From assembly GCA_011171075.1 (NCBI GenBank), contig DUFD01000009.1, positions 1 to 36,123 on the forward strand: a stretch of DNA of 36,123 nt, read 5' to 3'. Source of the stretch: Dehalococcoidia bacterium. Its GTDB lineage: Bacteria; Chloroflexota; Dehalococcoidia; Dehalococcoidales; Fen-1064. Made by a program: the position numbers and the translations under genes. Shown piece by piece: positions 1-9,223 of this stretch (position 1 is its first letter; each line of letters opens with the position of its first letter). The notes below the pieces were generated by a model. It was not told the origin of the DNA and searched no databases. It worked only from the letters and a program-made list of their open reading frames with translations.

Positions 1-190
1 AAAGCTGACTTCCCTGATACCGTCGAACGCGACCAGCAAGATAAACGAGGAACTCCATAAGAGCGGGATAGACTTTGATGTCAACAACATCAAGACCGAA
101 AACCTGGAGGAACTGGTGGACGCGATGAGAGACCTTGAGGTTGATGTCGAGGGTGGTCCCGAGGGTAAGGTAAAGGTCTATTTCGAATAG
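1..190 (+). CDS. C-terminal fragment of an unidentified protein (5' truncated)
   Basis: An open frame runs from base 2 to a TAG at 188-190, giving 62 residues of a gene that begins outside the window. The fragment is hydrophilic and acidic, with a segment reading NIKTENLEELVDAM and ending in KVKVYFE. The pattern of a short helix, then 'EELVDAMRDLEVDVE', then a final beta strand resembles the small conserved C-terminal module of some YvlB/LiaX- or DUF2089-like bacterial proteins, but this is only a resemblance. Reading-frame quality is good and a strong hairpin terminator follows 36 bp after the stop, which supports a real gene end. Function unknown. Confidence 0.6.
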   Translation, partial: KLTSLIPSNATSKINEELHKSGIDFDVNNIKTENLEELVDAMRDLEVDVEGGPEGKVKVYFE

Positions 191-225
191 GGGATGTTAG
201 CTGGTGATGGCCCCATCCCCCTTAG

Positions 226-258
226 TCCCCCTTCCCCGTTGGGGAAGGGGGATTTTTT
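226..258 (+). terminator. Rho-independent terminator after the first gene
   Basis: A perfect 11-bp stem (CCCCCTTCCCC / GGGGAAGGGGG) with a GTT loop is followed by A and six T residues. It lies just downstream of the TAG at 188-190 and forms part of the dispersed composite repeat at 211-350. Confidence 0.8.
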
Positions 259-262
259 ATGA

Positions 263-287
263 AAAAGAGAGGCATTGCCTCTCTTTT
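263..287 (+). terminator. Second hairpin, possible back-up terminator
   Basis: AAAAGAGAGGC, loop ATT, GCCTCTCTTTT forms a perfect 11-bp stem whose right arm ends in four T. It may work as a bidirectional terminator, because the arm is A-rich on one strand and T-rich on the other. It corresponds to the GAGGGGC-GAA-GCCCCTC hairpin module of the repeat copies near 30.8 and 31.5 kb. Confidence 0.5.
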
Positions 288-430
288 GGTTTCTCTTTCA
301 GGCGCGAAACCACCTGTCTGAAGACTGACCCTCTAACCGTTTTGGGGACAAAATGTCATCTTATATAGTAATTGCGGAGATTGAAGAGTGGTATACCTTT
401 ATAGCGGTAGGTCAGCCCCGACCTTTAGCT

Positions 431-459
431 GCTTATTAGTACTTGCTATATTGTATAAT
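431..459 (+). promoter_or_regulatory. Possible promoter of the cupin gene
   Basis: A consensus TATAAT lies at 454-459, about 52 bp before the GTG at 511. No good -35 is visible: the segment at 431-437 reads GCTTATT. The rest of 351-510 shows nothing recognisable. Confidence 0.4.
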
Positions 460-510
460 ACCCACGGTAGAAGTGGTTAAGAACTACCAAATTCGTAGCG
501 AGGTATAAAC

Positions 511-858
511 GTGGAGAATAACGAAGAGCCAAGAGATGCCAAGCGCATCACAGGGATAGCTCTAAAGCTAAATGACCTGGTAGGTTACCAAGGTGATGCT
601 GTAGTAAGTAAGACAATAGTTGATAAGAATACAGGAACCGTCACCCTGTTTTCTTTTGATACGGAGCAGGGTTTAAGTGAGCACACAGCACCTTTCGATG
701 CTCTAGTTTATATCTTTGACGGTGAAGCTGAGGTTACTATCTCTGGTGAATCCAATCGAATAAAGCAAGGTGAGATGATTATCATGCCAGCCAATGAACC
801 ACATGCACTAAGAGCAATAGAGAAATTTAAAATGATGCTGGTGATGATTAAGTCTTGA
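511..858 (+). CDS. Small single-domain cupin protein
   Basis: This 115-residue protein is one cupin_2 barrel. The first cupin motif is seen at about residues 54-75 (GLSEHTAPFDALVYIFDGEA) and the second at about 86-97 (GEMIIMPANEPHAL), ending in a final strand. The first motif keeps one His, but the second His of the usual HxH is Thr or Ala and the Glu is not obvious, so metal binding may be weak or absent. The predicted start is GTG at 511, preceded by GAGGT at 500-504. The gene stands alone between the repeat at 211-350 and the convergent channel gene, whose stop lies 7 bp away. It is visibly more A+T-rich than the operon next to it. No substrate can be assigned. Confidence 0.8.
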   Translation: MENNEEPRDAKRITGIALKLNDLVGYQGDAVVSKTIVDKNTGTVTLFSFDTEQGLSEHTAPFDALVYIFDGEAEVTISGESNRIKQGEMIIMPANEPHALRAIEKFKMMLVMIKS

Positions 859-865
859 GCCTTTG

Positions 866-1942
866 CTATCTGGTCATTTTGCGGGTAAAGGTTACCAGGA
901 AGAGCGCCATGCTAAAAACACCAATGACTGCTTCCACCGCCCCCATGCCCTGTGCCCAACCCGTGGGTTGTGGTGCCCACTGGCCATAGCCCAGGGCGGT
1001 AAATGAGGCAACACTGTAATACAGAGTATCACCAAAAGATTTGGTGTCAAACGTGCCCCAGAAGTAATAGGCAGCGGCCAGGCCGAAAATTACCGAGGCT
1101 GCCCAGATGATTACCCTTTCCGGCCCTTCTCCATAGCCACAGAGTAGTCTCAGCGTCCAACTCCACAGCTTTAGAAGAGGATTCATCCTCCAGCTAAGGT
1201 CTTTTCGCTTCGCTTCCATCTCGCGGTAGAAGAACTTGCCAGCTATGTCATACATGCCATGTTCTGTATACCAAGTTTTAAGTTGTCGGTAACTATCTAC
1301 TGCCCATCTAAATTGGCCATGTTTTTCCTGAGCTAGAATGTGGGTTCCCCATTCTACGTTCTGTAGGAATGTATCAGAAGATAATTTGACATATTGAAGG
1401 AAAACCCCTTCGAGGTTAGCGGCGTATAGGAGAGTTCTCTCAAGGTTGGTATCTGCCAATGCTGCTCCCTTAAGCTGGGCTGCACCTAGAAGTGCGCTAC
1501 TAAGGTTCGAAAAAGAAAGGTCTGCATTTTCAAGATATGCGCCAAACAACTTAGCCCGCTCTAGATTACTATACGTCAAATTAGCCTTCTCTAGGTGAGC
1601 ATTATCTAGAGAAGCTTCCTGAAGGTTGGTGTATGAAAGGTTAGCTTCCTTAAGATTGGCGTAATTGAGTTTAGCACGCTGAAGATTTACGCCCCCTAGT
1701 TTAGCCTTTTGTAGATTGACAGCATGAAGGTTTGCCTTCTCAAGATTGGCGTTCCAGAGAATAGCCTCCTGAAGTATAATTCCTTTGAGTTCAAGACCGC
1801 CGAGGTTAATCTTGTTCTCAAACCACATTCCAGAAAGGTCTAATCCCTCAGCCGTACCGCCGTTCTCCTCTATCGCTTTCAGTACATCTTCTCGGGTGAG
1901 AGGATTCTGTTCTGTTCCCTTTTCGGGTTGTTCTTCGGCCAT
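866..1942 (-). CDS. Pentapeptide-repeat protein with C-terminal two-helix K+-type channel domain
   Basis: 358 residues. Residues about 33-190 are a nearly unbroken run of A(N/D)LxxA-type pentapeptides, expected to form a right-handed quadrilateral beta-helix. A charged linker with YDIAGKFFYREMEAKRK (231-247) is followed by TM1 (about 276-296), a pore helix, the selectivity-filter-like TALGYG (315-320) and TM2 (about 335-353), the layout of an Ion_trans_2 domain. Related proteins are known as a pentapeptide/ion-channel architecture; the ligand or stimulus read by the repeat domain is not known. The ATG at 1940-1942 lies 2 bp after the ispG stop, so the gene is the last of the superoperon. The repeat portion is more A+T-rich than ispG, which may mean late addition to the operon. 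Confidence 0.88.
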   Translation of the reverse strand: MAEEQPEKGTEQNPLTREDVLKAIEENGGTAEGLDLSGMWFENKINLGGLELKGIILQEAILWNANLEKANLHAVNLQKAKLGGVNLQRAKLNYANLKEANLSYTNLQEASLDNAHLEKANLTYSNLERAKLFGAYLENADLSFSNLSSALLGAAQLKGAALADTNLERTLLYAANLEGVFLQYVKLSSDTFLQNVEWGTHILAQEKHGQFRWAVDSYRQLKTWYTEHGMYDIAGKFFYREMEAKRKDLSWRMNPLLKLWSWTLRLLCGYGEGPERVIIWAASVIFGLAAAYYFWGTFDTKSFGDTLYYSVASFTALGYGQWAPQPTGWAQGMGAVEAVIGVFSMALFLVTFTRKMTR

Positions 1943-1944
1943 AA

Positions 1945-2991
1945 CTACAGTCTCTCCACCTCGGTCATCAATGCCTTTAGAAAGTCCTTTTCCTCGATTG
2001 TCCGGAGCTGCTTGCCCTTGCTGAAGAGCACCCCGCGGCCTTTACCGCAGGCAATACCGATGTCGGCGTCTCTGGCCTCGCCGGGGCCGTTGACCACACA
2101 GCCCATCACGGCCACCTTTATCGGTTTCTTTATCTTCTCCAGTCGTCTGCCGACCTCTTCGGCCAGGCTGATGATATCGACCTCTGTCCGGCCGCAGGAG
2201 GGGCAGCTGACCAGCACCGGGCCGTGCTGGCGCAGGTCGAGGCTTTTCAGTATCTCGTAGCCGGCGATGACCTCCTCCCTGGGGTGGGCAGTCAGGGACA
2301 CCCGGATGGTGTCGCCGATGCCCATGTAGAGCAGCGTGCCGATACCGACGGCGCTGCGGATGACGCCGGTACGGGGCAACCCTGCCTCGGTGATGCCGAT
2401 GTGCAGCGGGTAGGGTATCTTCTCGGAGATACTGCGGTAAGCCTCGATGGTGGTCGGGACATCGAACGCCTTGAGCGATACCTTGATAAGGTCAAAGTCG
2501 AGGCCTTCGAGCAGTCTTATTTGCTCCAGGGCAGCCCCGACCATCTGTTCGGCAACGCTGATTTTGGGGTCGGTTGCCTTCGGTAGGCTACCGGCGTTGA
2601 GTCCGATGCGGATAGGGACACCTCGCTCTTTAGCCGCCCTGGCGACGGCGCTGACCTTTTCCGGCTCGCCGATATTGCCCGGATTGAGACGGAGACCGTC
2701 ACAGCCTGCTTCCAGCGCTGCCAGCGCCAGGCGGTAATCGAAGTGGATGTCAGCTATGAGGGGGATAGAGATGCCACGTTTAATTTCTTTGATGGCCTGC
2801 GCTGCCTCCATGTCCGGCACGGCCACGCGTACCAGCTCGCAGTCGACCTCCTCAAGCTCCCGTATCTGATTGATGGTTGACATAACGTCACGTGTATCGG
2901 TGCTGGTCATCGACTGTACAATGACAGGGGCACCACCACCGATGGTCACGCTGCCAATGCGGATTGCTTTACTCTGTCTTCGCGGGCCCAT
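1945..2991 (-). CDS. ispG: 4-hydroxy-3-methylbut-2-enyl-diphosphate synthase (MEP pathway)
   Basis: IspG (GcpE) reduces methylerythritol cyclodiphosphate to HMBPP in the cytoplasm using a [4Fe-4S] cluster. The 348 residues start with an N-terminal TIM barrel (VIVQSMTSTDTRDV at 23-36; RLNPGNIG at 101-108). The C-terminal cluster domain carries CPSCGR (Cys263, Cys266) and MGCVVNGPGEA (Cys298), the three expected cluster ligands. Length is normal for the short bacterial form. The ATG at 2989-2991 starts 3 bp after the rseP stop, so the two are probably co-translated. With dxr two genes upstream, two of the seven MEP steps are encoded here. Confidence 0.96.
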   Translation of the reverse strand: MGPRRQSKAIRIGSVTIGGGAPVIVQSMTSTDTRDVMSTINQIRELEEVDCELVRVAVPDMEAAQAIKEIKRGISIPLIADIHFDYRLALAALEAGCDGLRLNPGNIGEPEKVSAVARAAKERGVPIRIGLNAGSLPKATDPKISVAEQMVGAALEQIRLLEGLDFDLIKVSLKAFDVPTTIEAYRSISEKIPYPLHIGITEAGLPRTGVIRSAVGIGTLLYMGIGDTIRVSLTAHPREEVIAGYEILKSLDLRQHGPVLVSCPSCGRTEVDIISLAEEVGRRLEKIKKPIKVAVMGCVVNGPGEARDADIGIACGKGRGVLFSKGKQLRTIEEKDFLKALMTEVERL

Positions 2992-2994
2992 TAC

Positions 2995-4041
2995 TTACTC
3001 ACCCGTAGCAATTCTCAGGATATCACGATAGGTCACTGCCATGATGACAGCTAACAGCAGGAAGAAACCGGCGGTATGAATAACCCACTCCTTTCGGGGA
3101 GATATCCGCTTACCCCGGCGGAGGAATTCGATAAGGACGAAGGCAATGCGGCCGCCGTCGAGGGCAGGGAGTGGGAAGAGGTTGATGATGCCAAGGTTGA
3201 TGCTAATCATGGCAGCGAACTCGAGAAAGGGGCTGACACCGGCACGGGCAAACTCTCCACTCATCTCAGCGATACCCACTGGCCCACGCAGGTCCACCGG
3301 CAGGGCACCCATAAACATACCGACGATTCCGTTCTTGAAAAGCACCAGGATTTCGACGCAACGCTCAGCCCCCATCGGGATAGCTTTCCAGAAAGGGTAG
3401 CTCTGTTTGACCTGGGTAGCGGAAACGGTAGTAACCAGCGTGCCAAGGGGCCCTTCTTCTCCCGGAGGTTTCCAACGGGGTACCAGCTGGAGTTCCTCCT
3501 CGGTCGAGTCACTGTGTTTCACGACAAGGTCTATTTCACTACCCAGATTAATGTACAGGTAACGCTGCAGGTCATTGGTATTCTGTATCGAATGGCCGTT
3601 GATGCTCAGGAGGATATCTTCCGGCTGGATACCGGCTAGTTCTGCCGGAGAGTCTGGTGATACCTCCAGCACTTTTACCTGACCAATCAGGGCATCATGG
3701 GGGACCATGAAGGCGATTGACAGCAGCAGGAAGGGTAGCAGCAGGTTCATCAGCGAGCCTGAGCTGAGGACGAGTAACCTGACCGGGATGCTCTTGGCAG
3801 CCAGGCTCCCGGGCTCGTCCGGGTCCTCCTCCCCCGACATCTTGACGAACCCGCCCAGGGGGAGGGCGTTTATCGAGTATATGGTCTCGCCGCGCTTTAT
3901 CGAAAAAAGCCGGGGAGGGTAGAAAATTCCAAACTCCTCGACCTTTACGCCGGTGAGCTTGGCGGTGGCGAAATGCCCGATTTCATGGGCAAGGATGACG
4001 ATAATGATGACGCCGAGGAAGGAGAATATCGTTACCCACAT
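2995..4041 (-). CDS. rseP: RseP-family site-2 intramembrane zinc metalloprotease
   Basis: 348 residues. The zinc site HEIGH is at 19-23 in the first membrane helix. A PDZ domain spans about 120-200, followed by a membrane helix, and LDGGR (294-298) supplies the Asp ligand of the M50 family, with a last helix near the C terminus. RseP-type proteases cut membrane-anchored anti-sigma factors and signal-peptide remnants. No anti-sigma or sigma gene is nearby, so the substrate is unknown. The start ATG overlaps the dxr stop by one base (TGATG), which implies translational coupling. Its place between dxr and ispG is a common bacterial arrangement. Confidence 0.94.
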   Translation of the reverse strand: MWVTIFSFLGVIIIVILAHEIGHFATAKLTGVKVEEFGIFYPPRLFSIKRGETIYSINALPLGGFVKMSGEEDPDEPGSLAAKSIPVRLLVLSSGSLMNLLLPFLLLSIAFMVPHDALIGQVKVLEVSPDSPAELAGIQPEDILLSINGHSIQNTNDLQRYLYINLGSEIDLVVKHSDSTEEELQLVPRWKPPGEEGPLGTLVTTVSATQVKQSYPFWKAIPMGAERCVEILVLFKNGIVGMFMGALPVDLRGPVGIAEMSGEFARAGVSPFLEFAAMISINLGIINLFPLPALDGGRIAFVLIEFLRRGKRISPRKEWVIHTAGFFLLLAVIMAVTYRDILRIATGE

Positions 4042-5186
4042 CAGGCAATCTCCCCGGCCAGTTTATCTGTCCGCTGCCTTGCCCAGGCATCGGCGGCGAG
4101 GATGTCCTCAATAGATGGGTCGGTAATTGTTCTGTGCTCGGTAAGTACCTGCTCTACCAGACGAGCGATATCAGTGAACCTGATAGTCCCGGTGAGGAAA
4201 AGGTCAACCGCGGCCTCGTCTACGGCGCAGAGCACGGATGGACTGGTGCCACCTGTTTTACCGGCTTCCATGGCGAGCCTGAGGCAGGGAAACCTGTTGA
4301 GGTCCGGCTGCTCGAAGGTAAGTGAGGGGACGTTATCCCAGTCGATTCGCGGCAGCTCCGGATTGGGCAGGCGTTCCGGGTAGGTGAGGGCGTACTGAAT
4401 TGGCAGGCGCATGTCCGGCCAACCTAGTTGTGCCTTCACTGAGCCATCGGCGAACTCGACCATTGAGTGGATGATGCTCTGCGGGTGGATGATTACCCGG
4501 ATATATTCAAATGGTGAATCGAAGAGCCAGTGGGCCTCAATTATCTCCAGTCCCTTGTTCATCAGCGTGGCCGAGTCGATGGTGACCTTCGGCCCCATTT
4601 GCCACGAAGGGTGTTCCAGTGCCTGTGCGGCGGTGACCTGCTTAAGCTGCTCCGGTGGGTAGCTGCGGAATGGCCCTCCGGAGGCGGTCAGGATAATCCG
4701 GACGAATGACTGCGCTTCGCCCTGAAGGCACTGCCAAATGGCGCTGTGTTCGCTATCGATCGGCAGAATACTGGCACCGCTGGCCCTTGCCTCGCGGGTG
4801 ATGATTTCACCGGCCATCACCAGGGATTCCTTATTGGCCAGGGCGATGTTTTTCCCGGCCTGTGCTGCTGCCAGTGTCGCCAGTAGACCCGATTTTCCCG
4901 AGGTAGCGATAACGACCGTGTCTACATGTTCGTGGCTGGCGATTTCCTCCAGGGAGAGGGGCTCGCAACCGGTATTGCTAAGTCCCTCCTCTGCCTCGCA
5001 GTGAACGTACCTCGGCGCGAACTCATTGATTTGCTGTGTCAGCAGGTCGAGGTTTTGTCCGGCCGCCAGAGCGACCACATTGAAGTAGGATGACAGGTTA
5101 CGAACAACGTCGAGGGTCTGTCTTCCGATGGAGCCGGTAGAGCCAAGAACGGCGATTTGCTTTATGGTACTGGCCATACTAAACAT
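4041..5186 (-). CDS. dxr: 1-deoxy-D-xylulose-5-phosphate reductoisomerase
   Basis: Dxr (IspC) converts DXP to methylerythritol phosphate with NADPH and a divalent metal, the first committed MEP step. The 381-residue protein has the NADPH fingerprint GSTGSIGRQT (15-24), then ANKESLV, the metal/substrate segment DSEHSAIWQCL and MNKGLEIIEAHWLF, all typical. Two starts are possible: ATG at 5184-5186 (MFSMAS) or the internal ATG three codons later (MASTIKQ), which fits homologues at least as well. The region between this gene and the small membrane gene upstream (5187-5383) shows no clear gene. Confidence 0.96.
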   Translation of the reverse strand: MFSMASTIKQIAVLGSTGSIGRQTLDVVRNLSSYFNVVALAAGQNLDLLTQQINEFAPRYVHCEAEEGLSNTGCEPLSLEEIASHEHVDTVVIATSGKSGLLATLAAAQAGKNIALANKESLVMAGEIITREARASGASILPIDSEHSAIWQCLQGEAQSFVRIILTASGGPFRSYPPEQLKQVTAAQALEHPSWQMGPKVTIDSATLMNKGLEIIEAHWLFDSPFEYIRVIIHPQSIIHSMVEFADGSVKAQLGWPDMRLPIQYALTYPERLPNPELPRIDWDNVPSLTFEQPDLNRFPCLRLAMEAGKTGGTSPSVLCAVDEAAVDLFLTGTIRFTDIARLVEQVLTEHRTITDPSIEDILAADAWARQRTDKLAGEIA

Positions 5187-5383
5187 TATGATACTACAAA
5201 TCCCGGGTAGAGACCATTATATAGAATGGCACTGTGAAGCAATACCGCCAACTGACAGCTGCGAAGTCGTGACCTAGAAGCCGCCTTCCTGAGGCTCTAT
5301 GGGTACGTTCTCGTGAGCCGGCAGGAACGATGTCTTGAACCCCGGCCGTTTTGTTCTGTGCAGGCTTTAATCTTTGGTAGCGG

Positions 5384-5599
5384 CTATGATTCCGGCTCCA
5401 TCTTGTGCCTGAGCCAGGCAGCAACCGCTGCCAAAACAAGGTTGGCTGTGCCGATGCTGCATGATATTGCTGCCAGTTCGGTGAGCTGCCAGTCACCGGT
5501 GAAATGCAGCATGTCGACACCACCCCAGGCAATGGCGGCCAGTCCGTGGATGAAGAGAAGCCAGGCACTGATTGTGGTCATCAGTCTGAGTGCGCCCAT
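5384..5599 (-). CDS. Small two-helix membrane protein (unidentified)
   Basis: 71 residues with two predicted membrane segments (about 10-29 and 43-62) joined by a loop containing DMLHFTGDW, and a charged C terminus. The ATG at 5597-5599 is preceded by a good ribosome-binding site (GGAGG, 7 bases upstream), which marks it as a real gene. It lies inside the superoperon between cdsA and dxr, separated from cdsA by about 130 bp. I do not recognise a family. The surrounding genes act in lipid and isoprenoid synthesis, but nothing in the protein shows a direct role there. Confidence 0.65.
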   Translation of the reverse strand: MGALRLMTTISAWLLFIHGLAAIAWGGVDMLHFTGDWQLTELAAISCSIGTANLVLAAVAAWLRHKMEPES

Positions 5600-5730
5600 C
5601 TGCTAACCTCCGTCTCATTATTAACATCAGCCTTGGTCATAGTATCCAACTCAGGCGTGGTGTGTCAATAGTGTGTACTCGTTCTATGAGTGGTGCAGTT
5701 CTGTTCGGGAGAAAGGCCGTACGGGCTTTG

Positions 5731-6585
5731 TTATATGCCTTTGTACAGTATCGCGAAGTAATAGACGACAACTCCGGCAAAGATAATGCTATCCAGCCGG
5801 TCGAGGACGCCTCCATGTCCCGGGAGCAGTCTACCTGAGTCCTTTACCTTTGCATTGCGCTTGAGCAGCGACTCTGCCAGGTCGCCAATTTGACCAAATA
5901 TACTGGACAGTGCTCCTGCAAGTATCGCCTCCCCGTAGCTAAGTCCGTGGATACGGAGAGGATTGGTCAATGAAAACAGCTCCGGTGGGGTAAAGAGCAG
6001 ACTAAAAGCGATAGCACCGATAACCCCGGCAATCGCACCCTCCCAGGTCTTGTTTGGGCTAATCTGGGGGGCGAGTCTGTGTCTGCCGATGGCGCGTCCG
6101 ATGAAGAAGGCCATCGTGTCCGAGGCGACAGTCGTCACCAGAATGAAAAACACCCAGCTGCGGCCGTCAACCAGGCCACGAAGTGACACTACGTGCCCAA
6201 GGAGCCAGCCCACATAGAGAACACCGCCTATCGTCCATGCCCAGCTGGCAATCGCCCCGTCTTTCTTACGGCGTAGCATTATCCAGATGAAGGTAAGTAC
6301 CACAGCGGCTGCCAGGATGAGTGGAGAAATCAGAGTGGGGTCGATGCTGTCCTCAAGGCGTGATAGCAGGTCTGGATTACAGCTGACGATGAAGATTAAT
6401 GTGAAGATGAGGCCGAGATAGGTGACCGGCGAGACTCTGGCGGTACTGCCGAGGCGGTAGAACTCGAAGGCGGCCAGTACGCCGAAAATGGCTACCAGGC
6501 TCGTAAACCAGGGCTCACCAAACCAGATGGCGGCAACCGGGAGCGGGACTAGGAGCAGCGCCGTAATAATTCTCTGCCTGAGCAT
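5731..6585 (-). CDS. cdsA: Phosphatidate cytidylyltransferase (CDP-diacylglycerol synthase)
   Basis: CdsA makes CDP-diacylglycerol from phosphatidic acid and CTP at the inner membrane, the branch point for phospholipids. The 284-residue protein has about eight hydrophobic segments and the family signature near the C terminus: ISPNKTWEGAIAG, then LKRNAKVKDSGRLLPGHGG and LDRLDSIIFA, which contains the metal-binding Asp residues. The ATG at 6583-6585 starts 9 bp after the uppS stop. Length and order (uppS-cdsA-dxr) are standard. Confidence 0.95.
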   Translation of the reverse strand: MLRQRIITALLLVPLPVAAIWFGEPWFTSLVAIFGVLAAFEFYRLGSTARVSPVTYLGLIFTLIFIVSCNPDLLSRLEDSIDPTLISPLILAAAVVLTFIWIMLRRKKDGAIASWAWTIGGVLYVGWLLGHVVSLRGLVDGRSWVFFILVTTVASDTMAFFIGRAIGRHRLAPQISPNKTWEGAIAGVIGAIAFSLLFTPPELFSLTNPLRIHGLSYGEAILAGALSSIFGQIGDLAESLLKRNAKVKDSGRLLPGHGGVLDRLDSIIFAGVVVYYFAILYKGI

Positions 6586-6594
6586 GCCGTTCTA

Positions 6595-7311
6595 TTATAG
6601 GCCGCCAAAGCGTCTCTTTCTCTGACTATAAGAGAGCAGTGCCCGGTCCAGGTCTTTCTTGCGGAAATCAGGCCAGAGGACCTTGGTGAAGTGGTATTCG
6701 CTGTAAGCCGTCTGCCACAGCAGAAAATTGCTCAGGCGATTTTCGCCGCCGGTGCGAATCAGCAGGTCAACATTGGGTATGCCGTTGGTGTAGAGGTAAT
6801 TGCTGAAAGTCTCTTCGGTGATATCTTCGGGCCTGACTCCTTCGGTGACAATTCGCCGTGCCGCATCCACAATCTCGGGTCGCCCCCCGTAGTTAAAGGC
6901 AATACTGAGGATTAACCGCGTGTTGTCCCTGGTGAGTGTTACCGCCCTGGTGATGGCCTCCTGTAACTCCTGCGGGAGCTGCTGCAGGCGTCCAATGTGG
7001 CGGAGCTGGATATCTTTTTCATGTATCTCCTGGAGGTGCTTCTCGACAAAGAATAGGACCAGCTCGAAGAGCCCGGATACCTCGGCTTCAGGTCGGCTCC
7101 AGTTCTCCGTAGAGAAACCATAGAGCGTCAGGTATTTTATCGGGTACTCGTTGAGATAGCGCACCATGCGGTACATATTGTCGGCTCCGGCCCAGAGCCC
7201 CTTAACCCTGGGCCAGCCCCTTCTCTCCGCCCAGCGACCATTGCCATCCGGCACAATGGCCACATGATTGGGAAAGCGGTCAAACTTATGGGATGATGTC
7301 CTGGCAGCCAT
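6595..7311 (-). CDS. uppS: Isoprenyl (undecaprenyl) diphosphate synthase
   Basis: UppS is a cis-prenyltransferase that builds the C55 carrier lipid for cell-wall synthesis from FPP and IPP. The motif HVAIVPDGNGRWAERRG holds the catalytic Asp. Further motifs are LTLYGFSTENWSRP, LSIAFNYGGRPEIVDA and IRTGGENRLSNFLLWQ. The frame is open up to 7392, but that would run 47 bp into frr and add a basic tail unlike the family. I chose the ATG at 7309-7311, which gives 238 residues, the usual size, and has GGGTGGT a few bases upstream. It lies 34 bp after frr. Confidence 0.94.
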   Translation of the reverse strand: MAARTSSHKFDRFPNHVAIVPDGNGRWAERRGWPRVKGLWAGADNMYRMVRYLNEYPIKYLTLYGFSTENWSRPEAEVSGLFELVLFFVEKHLQEIHEKDIQLRHIGRLQQLPQELQEAITRAVTLTRDNTRLILSIAFNYGGRPEIVDAARRIVTEGVRPEDITEETFSNYLYTNGIPNVDLLIRTGGENRLSNFLLWQTAYSEYHFTKVLWPDFRKKDLDRALLSYSQRKRRFGGL

Positions 7312-7345
7312 TCTTACCACCCCTTGTCCCTTGCCCGTGGGCCGG

Positions 7346-8661
<1,316 letters not shown>

Positions 8662-9219
8662 CTACGCTTCTGCGTTGGCCGCACCCTCTTTCTCCAGTTC
8701 TGCTATACTGGACGTCTCTTGTCCTAGTTCGAATCTGGCGAATCTACTTACCTGGACATTCTCCCCGACTTTGGCTGCGGTCTCGGTAACGAGGTCCCGG
8801 ATTGTCTTTTCCGGGTCCTTGATGAATGGCTGAAGTAGCAGGCAGGCTACCTCAGGGTCTTTGTCGATGCCCTCAGGGATTTGGTCTTCAGTGATACATA
8901 CCGGTTCCTGGGCGGCAACCTGCATTGCCAGGTTATGCGCTAGTTCCCGAAACTCGGCAGTACGGGCCACGAAGTCGGTCTCGCAGTTCAGCTCGACCAT
9001 TGCTCCGATGCGGCCTCCGGTATGAACATAAGTCTCAATCAGTCCCTGAGAGGCGGCACGATTACTCTTTTTTTCTACTCGGAGGAGATTTTGCTCCTTT
9101 AGTATCTGTAAGGCCTTTTCCTGGTCTCCCTTGGTCTGCAGCAGGGCATTTCGGCAGTCCATAATACCAGCACCTGATAGCTCTCTCAGTTCTTTGATTA
9201 GTTGTGTTGTGATTTCCAT
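8662..9219 (-). CDS. tsf: Elongation factor Ts, short form
   Basis: EF-Ts exchanges GDP on EF-Tu. The UBA-like N terminus reads IKELRELSGAGIMDCRNALL and the core contains VELNCETDFVARTAEF, the EF-Tu contact. The protein is about 185 residues, much shorter than the ~280 of E. coli, because the second half of the core is reduced as in Thermus-like and Dehalococcoides-like forms. I chose the ATG at 9217-9219 (MEITTQLIKEL), 4 bp after the rpsB stop, which matches homologues. An in-frame ATG at 9232-9234 would overlap rpsB by 11 bp. Neither has a clear Shine-Dalgarno, so coupling to rpsB translation is likely. Confidence 0.93.
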   Translation of the reverse strand: MEITTQLIKELRELSGAGIMDCRNALLQTKGDQEKALQILKEQNLLRVEKKSNRAASQGLIETYVHTGGRIGAMVELNCETDFVARTAEFRELAHNLAMQVAAQEPVCITEDQIPEGIDKDPEVACLLLQPFIKDPEKTIRDLVTETAAKVGENVQVSRFARFELGQETSSIAELEKEGAANAEA

Positions 9220-9223
9220 CTTG

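Larger units (their letters stand above)
211..350 (-). repeat. Composite dispersed element, copy 1 (inverted orientation)
   Basis: Read on the minus strand, this stretch runs: CCCCAAAACGGT, a GAGGGTCAGT segment, CAGACAGGTG, a hairpin (263-287), then a C/G-rich palindrome (226-252) and GGGGGATGGGG. The same modules occur in the same order on the plus strand at 30608-30889, including the near-identical start ACCCCGAAACGGT. This copy lacks the 38-bp tandem units found in the two other copies. It fills most of the gap between the first gene and the cupin gene. Confidence 0.6.

Noticed and set aside
3076-3639. A 187-codon plus-strand frame
   Set aside because: It lies entirely antisense to rseP and has no family features; a codon shadow.
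5194-5568. A 124-codon minus-strand frame overlapping the small membrane protein
   Set aside because: No Shine-Dalgarno, composition unlike a protein, and it overlaps a better-supported gene in another frame.
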